64,000 nt of DNA from Mycobacterium sp. IS-3022 (GTDB lineage Bacteria > Actinomycetota > Actinomycetes > Mycobacteriales > Mycobacteriaceae): the NCBI RefSeq assembly GCF_001500065.1, contig NZ_LQIN01000005.1:82830-146829 (forward strand), read 5' to 3'. Position numbers and translations under genes: made by a program. This document shows positions 8,463 through 17,364 of the stretch, in pieces. Under the pieces are notes generated by a model. That model saw nothing but the letters and a program-made list of their open reading frames with translations, was not told where the DNA came from and searched no databases. Every line of letters starts with the position of its first letter. Position 1 is the first letter of the stretch.

Positions 8463-9416
8463 ATGGCAGGCCTCCCCACAACCAAGTCCACGTCGTCGAA
8501 CGGTTGGCCACAGCTGCGGGTCGACGATTGGAGCGCGTCGCGCGAAACGCTGCATATGTGGACACAGATCGTCGGCAAGATCCGGCTCGCGCATGCGCCG
8601 ATGGTCAACCATTGGTGGCAGGCCACTCTCTACGTCAGCCCGCGGGGATTGACCACTTCCGCAATACCGTCCGGAGCCGGGGTGTTCGACATCGAATTCG
8701 ACTTCATCGAGCATCGGTTACACATCCGCTCCAGCGACGGCGAAGCCCGTCAGATTGCGCTCGAGCCCAAATCCGTCGCTGATTTCTATAGCGAGACAGT
8801 GCATGCGCTCGGTGAGCTCGGAATCACGGTCGAGATTCAGGCCAGGCCGAATGAAGTCGAGCCCTCGATCCCATTCGCCGACGACTACGGGCACACCTCC
8901 TACGATGCCGACGCCGTGCAGCTGTTCTGGCGCCAACTCGTAGCGGCCGACCAAGTCATGCACGAATTTCGCTCGCACTTCATCGGCAAGGTCAGCCCCG
9001 TGCACTTTTTCTGGGGCGCCATGGATCTGGCCTGCACCAGGTTTTCTGGCCGCACTGCACCCAAGCATCCCGGCGGCGCGCCGAACTGTGGTGACTGGGT
9101 GATGGAGGAGGGCTACTCCCACGAGCTGAGCAGCTGCGGCTTCTGGCCGGGCGGCGGCGACGAAGGCGCGTTCTACGCCTACGCCTATCCCGAGCCCAAC
9201 GGCTTTGCCGACTATTCCGTTGCACCTGAGCAAGCCTTCTACAGCACCGAGAACGGCCAGTTCCTGCTGCCGTACGAGGCGGTGCGAACCGCAGCAGATC
9301 CGGCCAGAACCCTCTTGGAGTTCCTGCACACCACGTATCAAGCGGCTGCCGAACGCGGCAACTGGGACCGCGCCGCGCTCGAAGTCGATCCCCACCGATG
9401 GCGTCACAAGCAGTAG
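8463..9416 (+). CDS. DUF5996 family protein
   Basis: This protein of about 317 residues matches the DUF5996 family, common in actinobacteria and of unknown function. Recognisable stretches are MVNHWWQATLYVSPRGLTTS, FDIEFDFIEHRLHIRSSDG, VHFFWGAMDLACTRFSGR, and APKHPGGAPNC, with a C-terminal EQAFYSTENGQFLLPYEAVR. Neither a signal peptide nor a membrane segment is seen, so it should be cytosolic. I placed the start at the ATG at 8463, nine bases after GGGGAAAG; an ATG two codons earlier is also possible. It is followed after 25 bases by a VOC-family gene on the same strand, so the two are probably an operon. Confidence 0.82.
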   Translation: MAGLPTTKSTSSNGWPQLRVDDWSASRETLHMWTQIVGKIRLAHAPMVNHWWQATLYVSPRGLTTSAIPSGAGVFDIEFDFIEHRLHIRSSDGEARQIALEPKSVADFYSETVHALGELGITVEIQARPNEVEPSIPFADDYGHTSYDADAVQLFWRQLVAADQVMHEFRSHFIGKVSPVHFFWGAMDLACTRFSGRTAPKHPGGAPNCGDWVMEEGYSHELSSCGFWPGGGDEGAFYAYAYPEPNGFADYSVAPEQAFYSTENGQFLLPYEAVRTAADPARTLLEFLHTTYQAAAERGNWDRAALEVDPHRWRHKQ

Positions 9417-9441
9417 CCGTCAGCTCACTGAAAGGGGAATT

Positions 9442-9894
9442 GTGTTCAGCCGCAACGATCTACCCGCTCCCGAACAGGGATTGATTTTGACGCATTTTCT
9501 GACCGTGCGCGATGTAGCGGCCTCGCGTGATTTCTACGCCGACATCTTCGGTGGTGAAATCGTGCTCGAGGAGAACCCCGCCATCGTCAAGGTTGCCAAC
9601 AGTTGGATCATCATGAACCCCGGCGGCGGGCCCACCCCGGACAAACCCGACATCACCCTCTCGCCACCACAGGCAGGTGACCCGGTCTCGGCGTTTCTGA
9701 ACGTGCGAGTGGCCGACATCTACGCATTCCACGCCGATGCCAAAACCAAAGGCGCTCAGTTTCTTACCGAACCACTCGACCGCAAAGCCGAGATTCGCTG
9801 CTATATCCGCGACCCCGACGGCTACCTCATCGAGATCGGACAAGCCACCGGCATGCTCCGCGGCGTCTACGCCGACCGGTCCGAGGACAACTAG
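9442..9894 (+). CDS. VOC-family (glyoxalase/bleomycin-resistance fold) protein
   Basis: This 150-residue single-domain VOC protein has two beta-alpha-beta-beta-beta modules. The first begins LTHFLTVRDVAASRDFYADI with the strand GGEIVLEENPAIVKVANSW, and the second ends CYIRDPDGYLIEIGQATGM, where the glutamate is the usual metal-ligand position. VOC proteins bind a divalent metal and act as lyases, dioxygenases or drug-binding proteins; the reaction here is not known. The GTG start at 9442 is supported by AAAGGGGAA a few bases upstream. It probably forms an operon with the DUF5996 gene. Confidence 0.85.
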   Translation: MFSRNDLPAPEQGLILTHFLTVRDVAASRDFYADIFGGEIVLEENPAIVKVANSWIIMNPGGGPTPDKPDITLSPPQAGDPVSAFLNVRVADIYAFHADAKTKGAQFLTEPLDRKAEIRCYIRDPDGYLIEIGQATGMLRGVYADRSEDN

Positions 9895-9937
9895 GTGTAC
9901 GTCCAGGGGTACCGCTAAACGTTGGCGCGCAAGGCTT

Positions 9938-10936
9938 TTACCGCGGGCGAGCGTTGCTGGCCAGCTCGATGGCGTACTGATTGACGAAGGTGCCCGCCGG
10001 GGGATCGCCTTTGTCGCAGGTTCCGTCGGATTCGCCGGGCCGCTTGATCCACAGGTACGCATCGGCATGCGGGCCCGCAGTCTGCGTGGTGGGCGGAACA
10101 CCGAGCGCTCGGCCGTCGGGATTGCACCAGTGCAGCGGTGAGTCGGGGGCCGCGCCGTTGCCGTTGCGCGACGTGTCGATCACGTAGTGGGAACCGTTGG
10201 TGAGGCCGGAAATCGCCTCCCCGTAACCGATTTCCTCCTCGGTGGTGAAGAAGTTCGCGACGTTGAGGCTGAAGCCCCGCGCGCGGTCGACGCCGGCCTG
10301 GTTGAGCCGGGCGGCCATCTCCTCGGCGCTGTGCCAGCGCAAGTGGCCCGCGTCGACGTACACGGCCGCGGCCGGATTGCGGGTGAAGGTGTCGACGGCG
10401 TAGCGGATCAGGTCGAACCGCTCCTGGCGCTGGTCACCCGACAGGCAATCGGCCATGGCGAGCGCGTCGGGTTCGAGGATGATCGCCACCCGCGAGCCAC
10501 CCAGGTCGGCTGCGATGCCGTCGATCCACGCCCGGTAGTCGGCGCCCGACGCGAAACCACCTGCCGCGAAGCTGCCGCAATCGCGGTGCGGGATGCCGTA
10601 GAGGGCCAGCACCGGCAAGGCGTCGGCTGCTTGCGCGTCGCCCACGTACTTCGCGACCGTCGCCGCGGAACCACCGGGCACGAGCCAGTACGCCTGCGGC
10701 GTGTTCGCGATGGCGGTCAGCTCGGGGCTCGGCGGGTCGGCCTTCTGCGCGGCACGCATGGCCGCCGACGCGGGGTTGACGTAGAAGGGCATCCCGGCCA
10801 ACGGGTTCGCGTCGCTGGCCAGGCGCACCACCGGGGCCTCAGCCGGCGGGGCAGCCAGAAGACCGGCGCATGCAACAACCGCGGTCAGGACTGAAGGGAG
10901 CCACCGAGCGAGCGCGCGAGCAGGGGAGATGAGCAC
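9938..10936 (-). CDS. secreted glycoside hydrolase family 6 protein (cellulase-like)
   Basis: This 332-residue exported GH6 protein begins with a signal peptide (hydrophobic core near residues 11-30, AAPPAEA cleavage region). GH6 enzymes hydrolyse beta-1,4-glucan with inversion. The two conserved aspartates are in place: Asp119 in YGIPHRDCG and Asp157 in IILEPDALAMADC. Other family marks are YVDAGHLRWHSAEEMA, GFSLNVANFFTTEEE, YVIDTSRNGNG and DAYLWIKRPGESDG. It has no cellulose-binding module or proline/threonine linker. It resembles mycobacterial CelA1 (Rv0062), which is of similar size. The gene converges on the VOC gene with a 43-base gap. Confidence 0.9.
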   Translation of the reverse strand: MLISPARALARWLPSVLTAVVACAGLLAAPPAEAPVVRLASDANPLAGMPFYVNPASAAMRAAQKADPPSPELTAIANTPQAYWLVPGGSAATVAKYVGDAQAADALPVLALYGIPHRDCGSFAAGGFASGADYRAWIDGIAADLGGSRVAIILEPDALAMADCLSGDQRQERFDLIRYAVDTFTRNPAAAVYVDAGHLRWHSAEEMAARLNQAGVDRARGFSLNVANFFTTEEEIGYGEAISGLTNGSHYVIDTSRNGNGAAPDSPLHWCNPDGRALGVPPTTQTAGPHADAYLWIKRPGESDGTCDKGDPPAGTFVNQYAIELASNARPR

Positions 10937-11086
10937 CCGATGAACATAGCGGCTCGGCCATCGACGTCGCGCAGTGGCGGCGGCGGACGCATTGCTCGGA
11001 TCTTGACGTTGTGGGCCGAGCTAGTGAGCGCGTTAGGGTGCTTCGATCGGCCTCAACGAACAAGCCGATAGAAGAGTTGGACACGC

Positions 11087-12118
11087 ATGACTGCAGCAGC
11101 AGAAACGTCGGCGCTCGAAGCGCGGGTCGGCCACTGGTACCAGATGGCCGGCACATACCTTGTCGGCCGCGAGAAGGTCCGCGAATACGCCAGGGCGGTT
11201 CAGGACTATCACCCCGCGCATTGGGACGTCGCAGCCGCCGCTGAGCTGGGATATTCCGATGTGGTGGCGCCGCTGACGTTCACATCGACGCCGGGTATGT
11301 CGTGCAATCGCCGCATGTTCGAAGAGATCGTCGTCGGCTACGACACCTACATGCAGACCGAAGAGGTCTTCGAACAGCACCGTCCGATCGTCGCGGGCGA
11401 CGAGTTGACCGTCGACGTCGAGTTGACGAACGTGCGCAAGATCGCCGGCCGCGACCTCATCACGGTGACGAACACGTTCACCGACACCGCCGGCGAGCGG
11501 GTGCACACCCTGCACACCACCGTCGTCGGCGTGACCGCCGAGGATGTCGATCCGGCGATCAAGTCCGCCGTGCAGAACGCGATGATGCACGACGTCGATT
11601 TCTCGGGGATCGGCACGCTCGATGCCGCCTATGAGAAGACGGTGCGTCCCGAGGGCGAGATCCGGATCGCTGAAGGGGGTATGACCCGCGAGCCCGGGAC
11701 GCCGTCCTTCGACGAGGTCAAGGTCGGCGACGAGCTGCCCGTGCATCACACCCGGCTGTCGCGCGGCGACCTGGTGAACTATGCCGGAGTTGCCGGCGAC
11801 GCCAACCCGATCCACTGGGACGAGGACATCGCCAAGCTGGCGGGGCTGCCGGACGTGATCGCCCACGGAATGCTGACCATGGGGCTGGGTGCGGGATTTC
11901 ACTCGGCGTGGTCGGGCGACCCCGGTGCGGTGACCCGCTACGCGGTACGGCTGTCCGCTCCCGCGATCGTGTCGGCCAAAGAAGGTGCCGACATCGAGTT
12001 CAGCGGCCGGGTCAAATCGCTGGACCCGGCCACACGCTCGGGCGTCGTCATCGTCGGCGCGAAGTCCGCTGGCAAGAAGATCTTCGGCTTGGCGACGATC
12101 AGCGTCCGCTTCCGCTGA
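11087..12118 (+). CDS. double-hotdog (R)-hydroxyacyl dehydratase, HadA-HadB-like fusion
   Basis: This 343-residue protein has two hotdog domains. Residues 1-170 resemble the FAS1-like/HadA-HadC stabilising domain (GREKVREYARAVQDYHPAHW). Residues 205-343 resemble the catalytic MaoC/HadB domain: YAGVAGDANPIHWDEDIAKL, then IAHGMLTMGLGAGF, contains the hydratase aspartate and histidine. It would dehydrate (3R)-hydroxyacyl-ACP or hydrate enoyl-CoA, as HadAB does in mycolic-acid elongation; here both subunits are in one chain, as in several mycobacterial paralogues. The start ATG at 11087 is the first in frame. It is transcribed alone, divergent from the GH6 gene. Confidence 0.87.
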   Translation: MTAAAETSALEARVGHWYQMAGTYLVGREKVREYARAVQDYHPAHWDVAAAAELGYSDVVAPLTFTSTPGMSCNRRMFEEIVVGYDTYMQTEEVFEQHRPIVAGDELTVDVELTNVRKIAGRDLITVTNTFTDTAGERVHTLHTTVVGVTAEDVDPAIKSAVQNAMMHDVDFSGIGTLDAAYEKTVRPEGEIRIAEGGMTREPGTPSFDEVKVGDELPVHHTRLSRGDLVNYAGVAGDANPIHWDEDIAKLAGLPDVIAHGMLTMGLGAGFHSAWSGDPGAVTRYAVRLSAPAIVSAKEGADIEFSGRVKSLDPATRSGVVIVGAKSAGKKIFGLATISVRFR

Positions 12119-12163
12119 GGCGCCGAAGCGTCAGGCTACGAAGTCAACGCTGGGGTCACACAC

Positions 12164-12180
12164 CCAACGGTCACCGTTGG
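12164..12180. promoter_or_regulatory. 17-bp inverted repeat before the tct operon
   Basis: CCAACGG-TCA-CCGTTGG is a perfect inverted repeat with 7-base arms, 46 bases after the dehydratase stop and 112 bases before the tctC ATG. It could be a terminator stem (no T-run follows) or an operator for the transporter genes. Confidence 0.45.
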
Positions 12181-12291
12181 AGGTCAGCGCGAGAGACGCG
12201 GCCAGGCCACGCGCCGATTCCAAATACGTGACCGCAGGTCGCGTGGAAGGGTCAGTATGTGGCTGAGACCGTGCTCGCGAAGGGATAGGGC

Positions 12292-13293
12292 ATGCGCGTT
12301 CCGACAGCTGTCCGGTGGATCCTGGGGGTGGTCTGTGTCGGCGCTTTGGTGGTGGCGGCGGGTGTCAACGCGAACCGGACCGGCTCCGGAGCCGAGGCCC
12401 GCGCCAAGCTCACACTGATCGCGCCCGCCGCGGCCGGTGGCGGTTGGGATCTTGTCGCACGCGAGTCTCAGCAGGCACTGCGGTCAAACCGCATTGTCAA
12501 CAATGTGCAGGTGGTCAACGTTCCCGGCGCCGCTGGAGCGATCGGGCTCAGCCAACTGTCTCGGCTCGGCGACGACCCGACCACGATGATGGTGACCGGC
12601 ACGGTCATGCTCGGCGGGGTCGAGCGCAACGACTCGCCTGTCGCACTGTCTGATATGACGCCCATTGCCCGGCTCGCCGAGGACTTCGAAGTCATAGTGG
12701 TGCCGGCTGATTCGCCATACCAGACGCTCGGCGAGCTGATCGAAGCGTGGCGCGCCGACCCAGCGGCAATGCCCATCGGTGGCGGCTCGGCCGGCGGAAT
12801 CGACCACATGGTCGCCGCCCAACTCGCGCGCGAAGCGGGAATCGACCCGGAGCAGATCCGATACGCCGCCTACGCCGGCGGCGGCGAACTGACCATCAAC
12901 CTGCTGTCCACGGCGCCGGGCACACCCGACGTCGGAATCAGCGGATACAACGATTTCCGGGACATGCTGGCCGAGGGACGACTGCGGACACTGATGGTGG
13001 TTGCGCCGGAGAGGTTGGAGGGCCTCGACGCTCCGACCGCTGCCGAGGCCGGCTATCCGGCCGTCGATCTGGTGAATTGGCGCGGTTACGTCGCCCCGGC
13101 CGGTCTCACCGACGGACAGCGGCAAGAACTCATCGAAATCGTTGGGGAAATGGTCGAGACCGAGCATTGGCGAAGCGTCGTCACGCGGAACCGCTGGAAG
13201 GAAACCTTCCTGACGGGGAACGACTTCGGCAGGTTCATCCGCGAGGAGGAGCAGCGGGTGAAGACCATTCTGGACGATTTGGGGCTGACATGA
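12292..13293 (+). CDS. tctC: tripartite tricarboxylate transporter, substrate-binding subunit
   Basis: This 333-residue extracytoplasmic solute-binding protein belongs to the TctC/Bug family. It captures a carboxylate outside the membrane and hands it to TctA/TctB. A hydrophobic N-terminal segment (residues 7-25) serves as signal anchor; no lipobox is evident. The ligand-binding loop IAPAAAGGGWDLVARES replaces the usual PGGGxD motif, and the second Bug loop reads GGGSAGGIDHMVAAQLA. Its stop overlaps the ATG of tctB by four bases. The ligand (citrate, tartrate, aromatic acid or other) cannot be deduced. No adjacent TctDE-type sensor pair is present. Confidence 0.9.
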   Translation: MRVPTAVRWILGVVCVGALVVAAGVNANRTGSGAEARAKLTLIAPAAAGGGWDLVARESQQALRSNRIVNNVQVVNVPGAAGAIGLSQLSRLGDDPTTMMVTGTVMLGGVERNDSPVALSDMTPIARLAEDFEVIVVPADSPYQTLGELIEAWRADPAAMPIGGGSAGGIDHMVAAQLAREAGIDPEQIRYAAYAGGGELTINLLSTAPGTPDVGISGYNDFRDMLAEGRLRTLMVVAPERLEGLDAPTAAEAGYPAVDLVNWRGYVAPAGLTDGQRQELIEIVGEMVETEHWRSVVTRNRWKETFLTGNDFGRFIREEEQRVKTILDDLGLT

Positions 13294-13832
13294 CGGTAAG
13301 CGACCACGACACCGCTGCGTCGGACAAATCAGCACCGCCGCATAGGTTTTGGACCGGTAAGAGCGCATTGATCATGCCCGCGCTGATGGTGTGCCTTGGG
13401 CTGGTCCTGGTCTACGGGATCTTCGACATGGAGATCGCCGACGACTCGGAAATCTTCGGGCCCAAGGCGTTCCCGTGGATCACCGCCGGGTTCTGCTTCC
13501 TCATCGCCGCGCTGCTCACCCTGGTCATCCTGCGCAATCCTGAGGTGCCCGAACCGGTGTTGGACGAGGGGCGCCCCATTCCCAGTCTGTTCAGCAACTG
13601 GCGATCCACCGGAATCACGATCGGGTCGTTCGTGGCGTTCACGGTGCTGCTGATCCCCGCCGGCTGGATCATCGCCGGAGCGGTCGTCTTCTGGGGAGTG
13701 ACCGTCGGTCTCGGCAGCACGCGGTATGTCGCGAATCTCCTGATCGGGCTCGCGATTTCGTCGATCATGCAACTGATATTTGCCGGCTTGCTCGGCCTGA
13801 GCCTGCCCCCGGGCGTGATGGGGATGTTCTGA
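13290..13832 (+). CDS. tctB: tripartite tricarboxylate transporter, small membrane subunit
   Basis: This 180-residue membrane protein has four predicted transmembrane helices (about residues 29-46, 64-82, 118-137 and 145-175), as expected for TctB. The conserved entry motif FGPKAFPWITAGFCFLIAAL lies near residue 55. The ATG at 13290 overlaps the tctC stop as ATGA, and the stop overlaps tctA in the same way, so the three subunits are translationally coupled. Start choice rests on this overlap, since the open frame runs much further upstream inside tctC. Confidence 0.88.
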   Translation: MTVSDHDTAASDKSAPPHRFWTGKSALIMPALMVCLGLVLVYGIFDMEIADDSEIFGPKAFPWITAGFCFLIAALLTLVILRNPEVPEPVLDEGRPIPSLFSNWRSTGITIGSFVAFTVLLIPAGWIIAGAVVFWGVTVGLGSTRYVANLLIGLAISSIMQLIFAGLLGLSLPPGVMGMF

Positions 13833-15367
13833 TGGACTCGCTGACTGGACTGATCGGCGGGTTCGGTGACGTCCTCACTCCGGTCAACCTGCTTTACGTC
13901 TTCATCGGCGCCGTCATCGGCACGGCGGTCGGGGTGCTGCCCGGACTGGGATCGGCGATGGCGGTCGCGCTGCTGCTGCCGGTGACGTTCACCCTCGACC
14001 CGCTGGCCGCGCTGGTGATGTTCGCGGGCATCTATTTCGGGGGACTCTTCGGCGACTCGATCGCCGGAATCCTCATGAACACGCCAGGAAACTCGACTGC
14101 GATCGCCGGATCGCTCGAGGGACACCGAATGGCCAGGAAGGGCCGCGGCGCACAGGCATTGGCGACCTCGGCGATAGGCGCGTTCATCGGGGGCATGGTC
14201 GCCACGGCCCTGGTGGTGTTCTTCGCACCCGCGCTGGCGGAGTGGGCGACCAAGTTCGGTCCGGGTGAGTACTTCGCGCTGGCGTTGTTCGCGTTCATCG
14301 CCACTTCGGCGGTGGTGTCGGAGTCGGTGCTCAAGGGCGCGGCGGCGTTGCTGATCGGCCTGGTGCTGGCGATGATCGGCACCGACGAGGTCAGTGGTTC
14401 TCAGCGGTTCACCTTCGACAACGTGGCGCTCTTCGACGGGATCAGCATCGTCGTGATCACCGTCGCGATGCTCGCTGTCGGTGAGGTCATCTTCGTCGCC
14501 TCGCGTATCGGACGGCCCGACGACCGCAGCTTCACGCCGTCAACAGGACGCCCGTTCCTGTCCAGGGCCGAGTACCGGGAGGCGTTGCCGGCATGGTTGC
14601 GCGGCACCGCCGTCGGCGTGCCGTTCGGCGTCATCCCGGCCGGCGGCGCCGAGGTCCCGACGTTCCTCGCCTTCGGTGTCGAGAAGCGACTGGACAGCCG
14701 GCGACAGGTGCCGATGTTCGGCAAGGGCGCGATCCGTGGCGTTGCCGGTCCAGAAGCGGCCGGCAACTCTACGGCGGGCACGGCGATGGGTGCTCTGCTG
14801 GCGCTGGGACTGCCGACGTCGGCCACCGCGGCGATGCTGCTGGCCGCGTTTCAGCAGTACGGTATGCAGCCGGGTCCGCTGCTGTTCGACCGCAGCGCCG
14901 ACATCGTTTGGGCGCTCATCGCCAGCCTGTTCATCGGGATGGTCGTATTGCTGGTGTTGAATCTGCCGTTCGCTCCGCTGTGGGCAAGACTGCTCTCGAT
15001 CCCCAAGGAGTACCTCTATGCGGGGATCGCAGTGTTCGCCTGCTTCGGCGTGTACGCCGCGAGTTCGGCGATCATCGACGTCGTGTTCATGCTGGTGCTC
15101 GGTGTGCTCGGATTCGCCATGCGCCGCTACGGCATCCCGCTTGCGCCGGTGTTGATCGCGGTCATCCTCGGCCCGCTTGCGGAGTCGTCGCTGCGCGCCG
15201 CGATGAACAACTCGCAGAACAATCCGCTCACGCTGGTGAGCACACCGATCACGATCACCTTGTATGCCCTGCTAGCCGTCGTCATCGCAATCAGCACCTA
15301 CAACAAGCTGAGACTGCGCAAGGAAGTACCGGCATCGGCGCGCAGCACCGAGGACGTGGCCGGCTGA
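13832..15367 (+). CDS. tctA: tripartite tricarboxylate transporter, large permease subunit
   Basis: This 511-residue polytopic permease is the main membrane subunit of the TTT system and drives solute uptake with a cation gradient. About twelve hydrophobic segments are visible. Family motifs are GTAVGVLPGLGSAMAVALLL, YFGGLFGDSIAGILMNTPGN near residue 70, and a second copy-like motif PEAAGNSTAGTAMGALLALG followed by LPTSATAAMLLAA. The internal symmetry of these two GxxPG/N-rich loops is typical. The start ATG overlaps the tctB stop. The gene ends the operon. Confidence 0.93.
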   Translation: MDSLTGLIGGFGDVLTPVNLLYVFIGAVIGTAVGVLPGLGSAMAVALLLPVTFTLDPLAALVMFAGIYFGGLFGDSIAGILMNTPGNSTAIAGSLEGHRMARKGRGAQALATSAIGAFIGGMVATALVVFFAPALAEWATKFGPGEYFALALFAFIATSAVVSESVLKGAAALLIGLVLAMIGTDEVSGSQRFTFDNVALFDGISIVVITVAMLAVGEVIFVASRIGRPDDRSFTPSTGRPFLSRAEYREALPAWLRGTAVGVPFGVIPAGGAEVPTFLAFGVEKRLDSRRQVPMFGKGAIRGVAGPEAAGNSTAGTAMGALLALGLPTSATAAMLLAAFQQYGMQPGPLLFDRSADIVWALIASLFIGMVVLLVLNLPFAPLWARLLSIPKEYLYAGIAVFACFGVYAASSAIIDVVFMLVLGVLGFAMRRYGIPLAPVLIAVILGPLAESSLRAAMNNSQNNPLTLVSTPITITLYALLAVVIAISTYNKLRLRKEVPASARSTEDVAG

Positions 15368-15441
15368 GAGTCTCAAATAGTTTGTCGTCCTCGTTATTTC
15401 GCGTCATACCCTAGTCATCTGAGGTCGGCTGCACCGGGGAC

Positions 15442-15786
15442 GTGCTCGATGACAGCAGCACTGACCCGATGATGGTCGGCGAGGACGCCGCCATCGATGT
15501 GGACGAGGAGCCCGACCGTTGGCTCGGGTTCGATTGCGTCGGCTCGCGGGACGGCTGGCACGACATGGCGGCTTTCGCCGAGCGGCAACCTGGTGCGGCA
15601 CTGCGGGAGCGACTGCAGCAAGCGATGGAGGGCAAGGGCGCGTTCCGGCGGTTCCGCGATCTCGTCCACCAGGAGGGGCTCGCCGGACAGTGGTACACCT
15701 TCTCCACCGACCGTCAATCGGGTCGCGTCCGCGAGTTCCTCGCCGACGCGGGCATTCGTGTCGGCTCACAGTTTGACGGACGCTAA
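15442..15786 (+). CDS. UPF0158-type small protein
   Basis: This 114-residue acidic protein matches the UPF0158 family by the stretch DEEPDRWLGFDCVGSRDGWH, then DMAAFAERQ, and ALRERLQQAMEGKGAFRRFR near residue 60. It ends QWYTFSTDRQSGRVREFLAD. The family has no assigned activity. The GTG at 15442 is the first possible start after an in-frame stop, and no good ribosome-binding site precedes it; an ATG at 15469 is an alternative. It lies between the tct operon and the symporter gene on the same strand with 74- and 97-base gaps. Confidence 0.72.
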   Translation: MLDDSSTDPMMVGEDAAIDVDEEPDRWLGFDCVGSRDGWHDMAAFAERQPGAALRERLQQAMEGKGAFRRFRDLVHQEGLAGQWYTFSTDRQSGRVREFLADAGIRVGSQFDGR

Positions 15787-15883
15787 CTCGCGTAACTGAC
15801 GATCGACGCCCGCGCCGATCCCCGAGGTTGGGTAGGTGGACTACGGTTTCACCAGTCCGATGTCTCTGTGATCCGGCGGTGCG

Positions 15884-17275
15884 ATGACCACTCTCGACGA
15901 CTTTCTAGGCGATGCCAGTTCTTTCATCTGGGGCCCCTGGCTGCTGATCCCGCTGCTCCTGCTGACCGGCCTGTATCTGACTGTGCTGTTGCGCGGGATC
16001 CAGGTGCGCCGGTTCCGGCTGGCGTTCTGGCTGGCGTTCGTCAAGCGTAAGGATCCGGGCGCCGAAGGCGATATCTCGCACTACCAAGCGTTGTCGACGG
16101 CCCTGGCTGCGACCGTGGGCGTCGGTAATATCGCCGGCGTCGCGACCGCGATTGCCCTTGGCGGTCCCGGGGCTGTGTTCTGGATGTGGTTCACCGGCAT
16201 GGTCGGCATGGCGACCAAGTACAGCGAAGCTTTTCTCGGCGTACGCTTCCGTCGCACCGACGCCGCCGGGGAGCAATCCGGTGGTCCGATGCACTACCTA
16301 CGTCGCGGCATCAAAGGGCCAGTGGGCGTGTTTCTCGGCGGATTCTTCGCGGTCGCAGGAGCGCTGGCCGCGTTCGGCATCGGCAACATGACGCAGGCCA
16401 ACACCGTCGCGGCGAACGTCAACGAAGAGTGGGGTGTGTCGGCACCCATCACAGGCGCGGTGATCGTGGTGCTGGCCGCCGCGGTGATCTTGGGCGGCAT
16501 CAAGAGCATCGGGCGGGTCACCAGCCTGTTCGTCCCGGTGATGATCGTCATCTACATCGTCGGCGCGGCAGCCGTCCTCGCCTTCAACATCGGCGAAGTG
16601 CCGCGAGCCTTGGGCGTCATCTTCACCGACGCCTTCACCGGCACCTCGGCCACTGGAGGTTTCGCGGGGGCGGCCGTCGCAGCGGCGATTCGCTACGGCG
16701 TCGCGCGTGGCATCTTCTCCAATGAGTCGGGGCTGGGAACCGGCGGCATCGCTGCGGCCGCGGCGAAGACGACCCACCCAGTCCGGCAGGCGCTCGTGTC
16801 GATGACTCAGACGTTCATCGACACGCTCGTGGTGGTTAGCTTCACCGCGCTGACGATCGTCGTCACCGGCGTATGGAAGGAGGCCGGCCCCGAGGAGGCC
16901 GCCAGTTTCACCGCACGCGCATTCGCCGAGGGTCTCCCCGGGAGCTGGGGCAGCGTCATTGTCACGCTCAGCGTGATCTTCTTTGCGTTCTCGACGCTGC
17001 TCGGATGGTCCTACTACGGCGAGCGGTGCGTGGAGTACCTGTTCGGACGGAAGGCGGTCTTTCCGTACCGGATCCTTTTCATCATCGTGATCTACCTCGG
17101 TGCCACCACGGCTCTCAAGACGGTCTGGACCTTCTCCGACGTCATGAACGGTCTGATGGCGCTGCCCAACCTCATCGGTCTGATCATCCTGTCCCCCTTG
17201 GTCTACCGCGAGACCCGCGCCTACTTCCGCGGCGAGGAGCACGCGGACGACATGCGGGCGCGGAGCGATGTCTGA
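15884..17275 (+). CDS. AGCS-family sodium:alanine/glycine symporter
   Basis: This 463-residue membrane transporter belongs to the alanine/glycine:cation symporter (AGCS) family and imports small neutral amino acids with sodium or protons. The family signature is clear at residues 92-120: ALGGPGAVFWMWFTGMVGMA followed by TKYSEAFLGVRFR. Other marks are STALAATVGVGNIAGVATAI and IFSNESGLGTGGIAAAAAKT. Ten or eleven transmembrane helices are visible. The ATG at 15884 gives the usual N-terminus of the family (a short helix and WGPWLLIPLLLLTGLYLT). It is transcribed alone. Confidence 0.92.
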   Translation: MTTLDDFLGDASSFIWGPWLLIPLLLLTGLYLTVLLRGIQVRRFRLAFWLAFVKRKDPGAEGDISHYQALSTALAATVGVGNIAGVATAIALGGPGAVFWMWFTGMVGMATKYSEAFLGVRFRRTDAAGEQSGGPMHYLRRGIKGPVGVFLGGFFAVAGALAAFGIGNMTQANTVAANVNEEWGVSAPITGAVIVVLAAAVILGGIKSIGRVTSLFVPVMIVIYIVGAAAVLAFNIGEVPRALGVIFTDAFTGTSATGGFAGAAVAAAIRYGVARGIFSNESGLGTGGIAAAAAKTTHPVRQALVSMTQTFIDTLVVVSFTALTIVVTGVWKEAGPEEAASFTARAFAEGLPGSWGSVIVTLSVIFFAFSTLLGWSYYGERCVEYLFGRKAVFPYRILFIIVIYLGATTALKTVWTFSDVMNGLMALPNLIGLIILSPLVYRETRAYFRGEEHADDMRARSDV

Positions 17276-17325
17276 GGCGTACCGGCCAGCTCCGGCGACG
17301 GATAGTAAGGAATTGGTGTTGGGGT

Positions 17326-17345
17326 GCGGACCCCTCCGGGGCCGC
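17326..17345. terminator. GC hairpin between convergent genes
   Basis: GCGG(A)CCCC-TCC-GGGGCCGC forms a very stable stem with one bulged A. It lies between the symporter stop (17275) and the end of the oppositely oriented hydrolase (17365), where a bidirectional terminator is expected. Confidence 0.55.
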
Positions 17346-17364
17346 CGTGGGCGTGAAGTCGACG

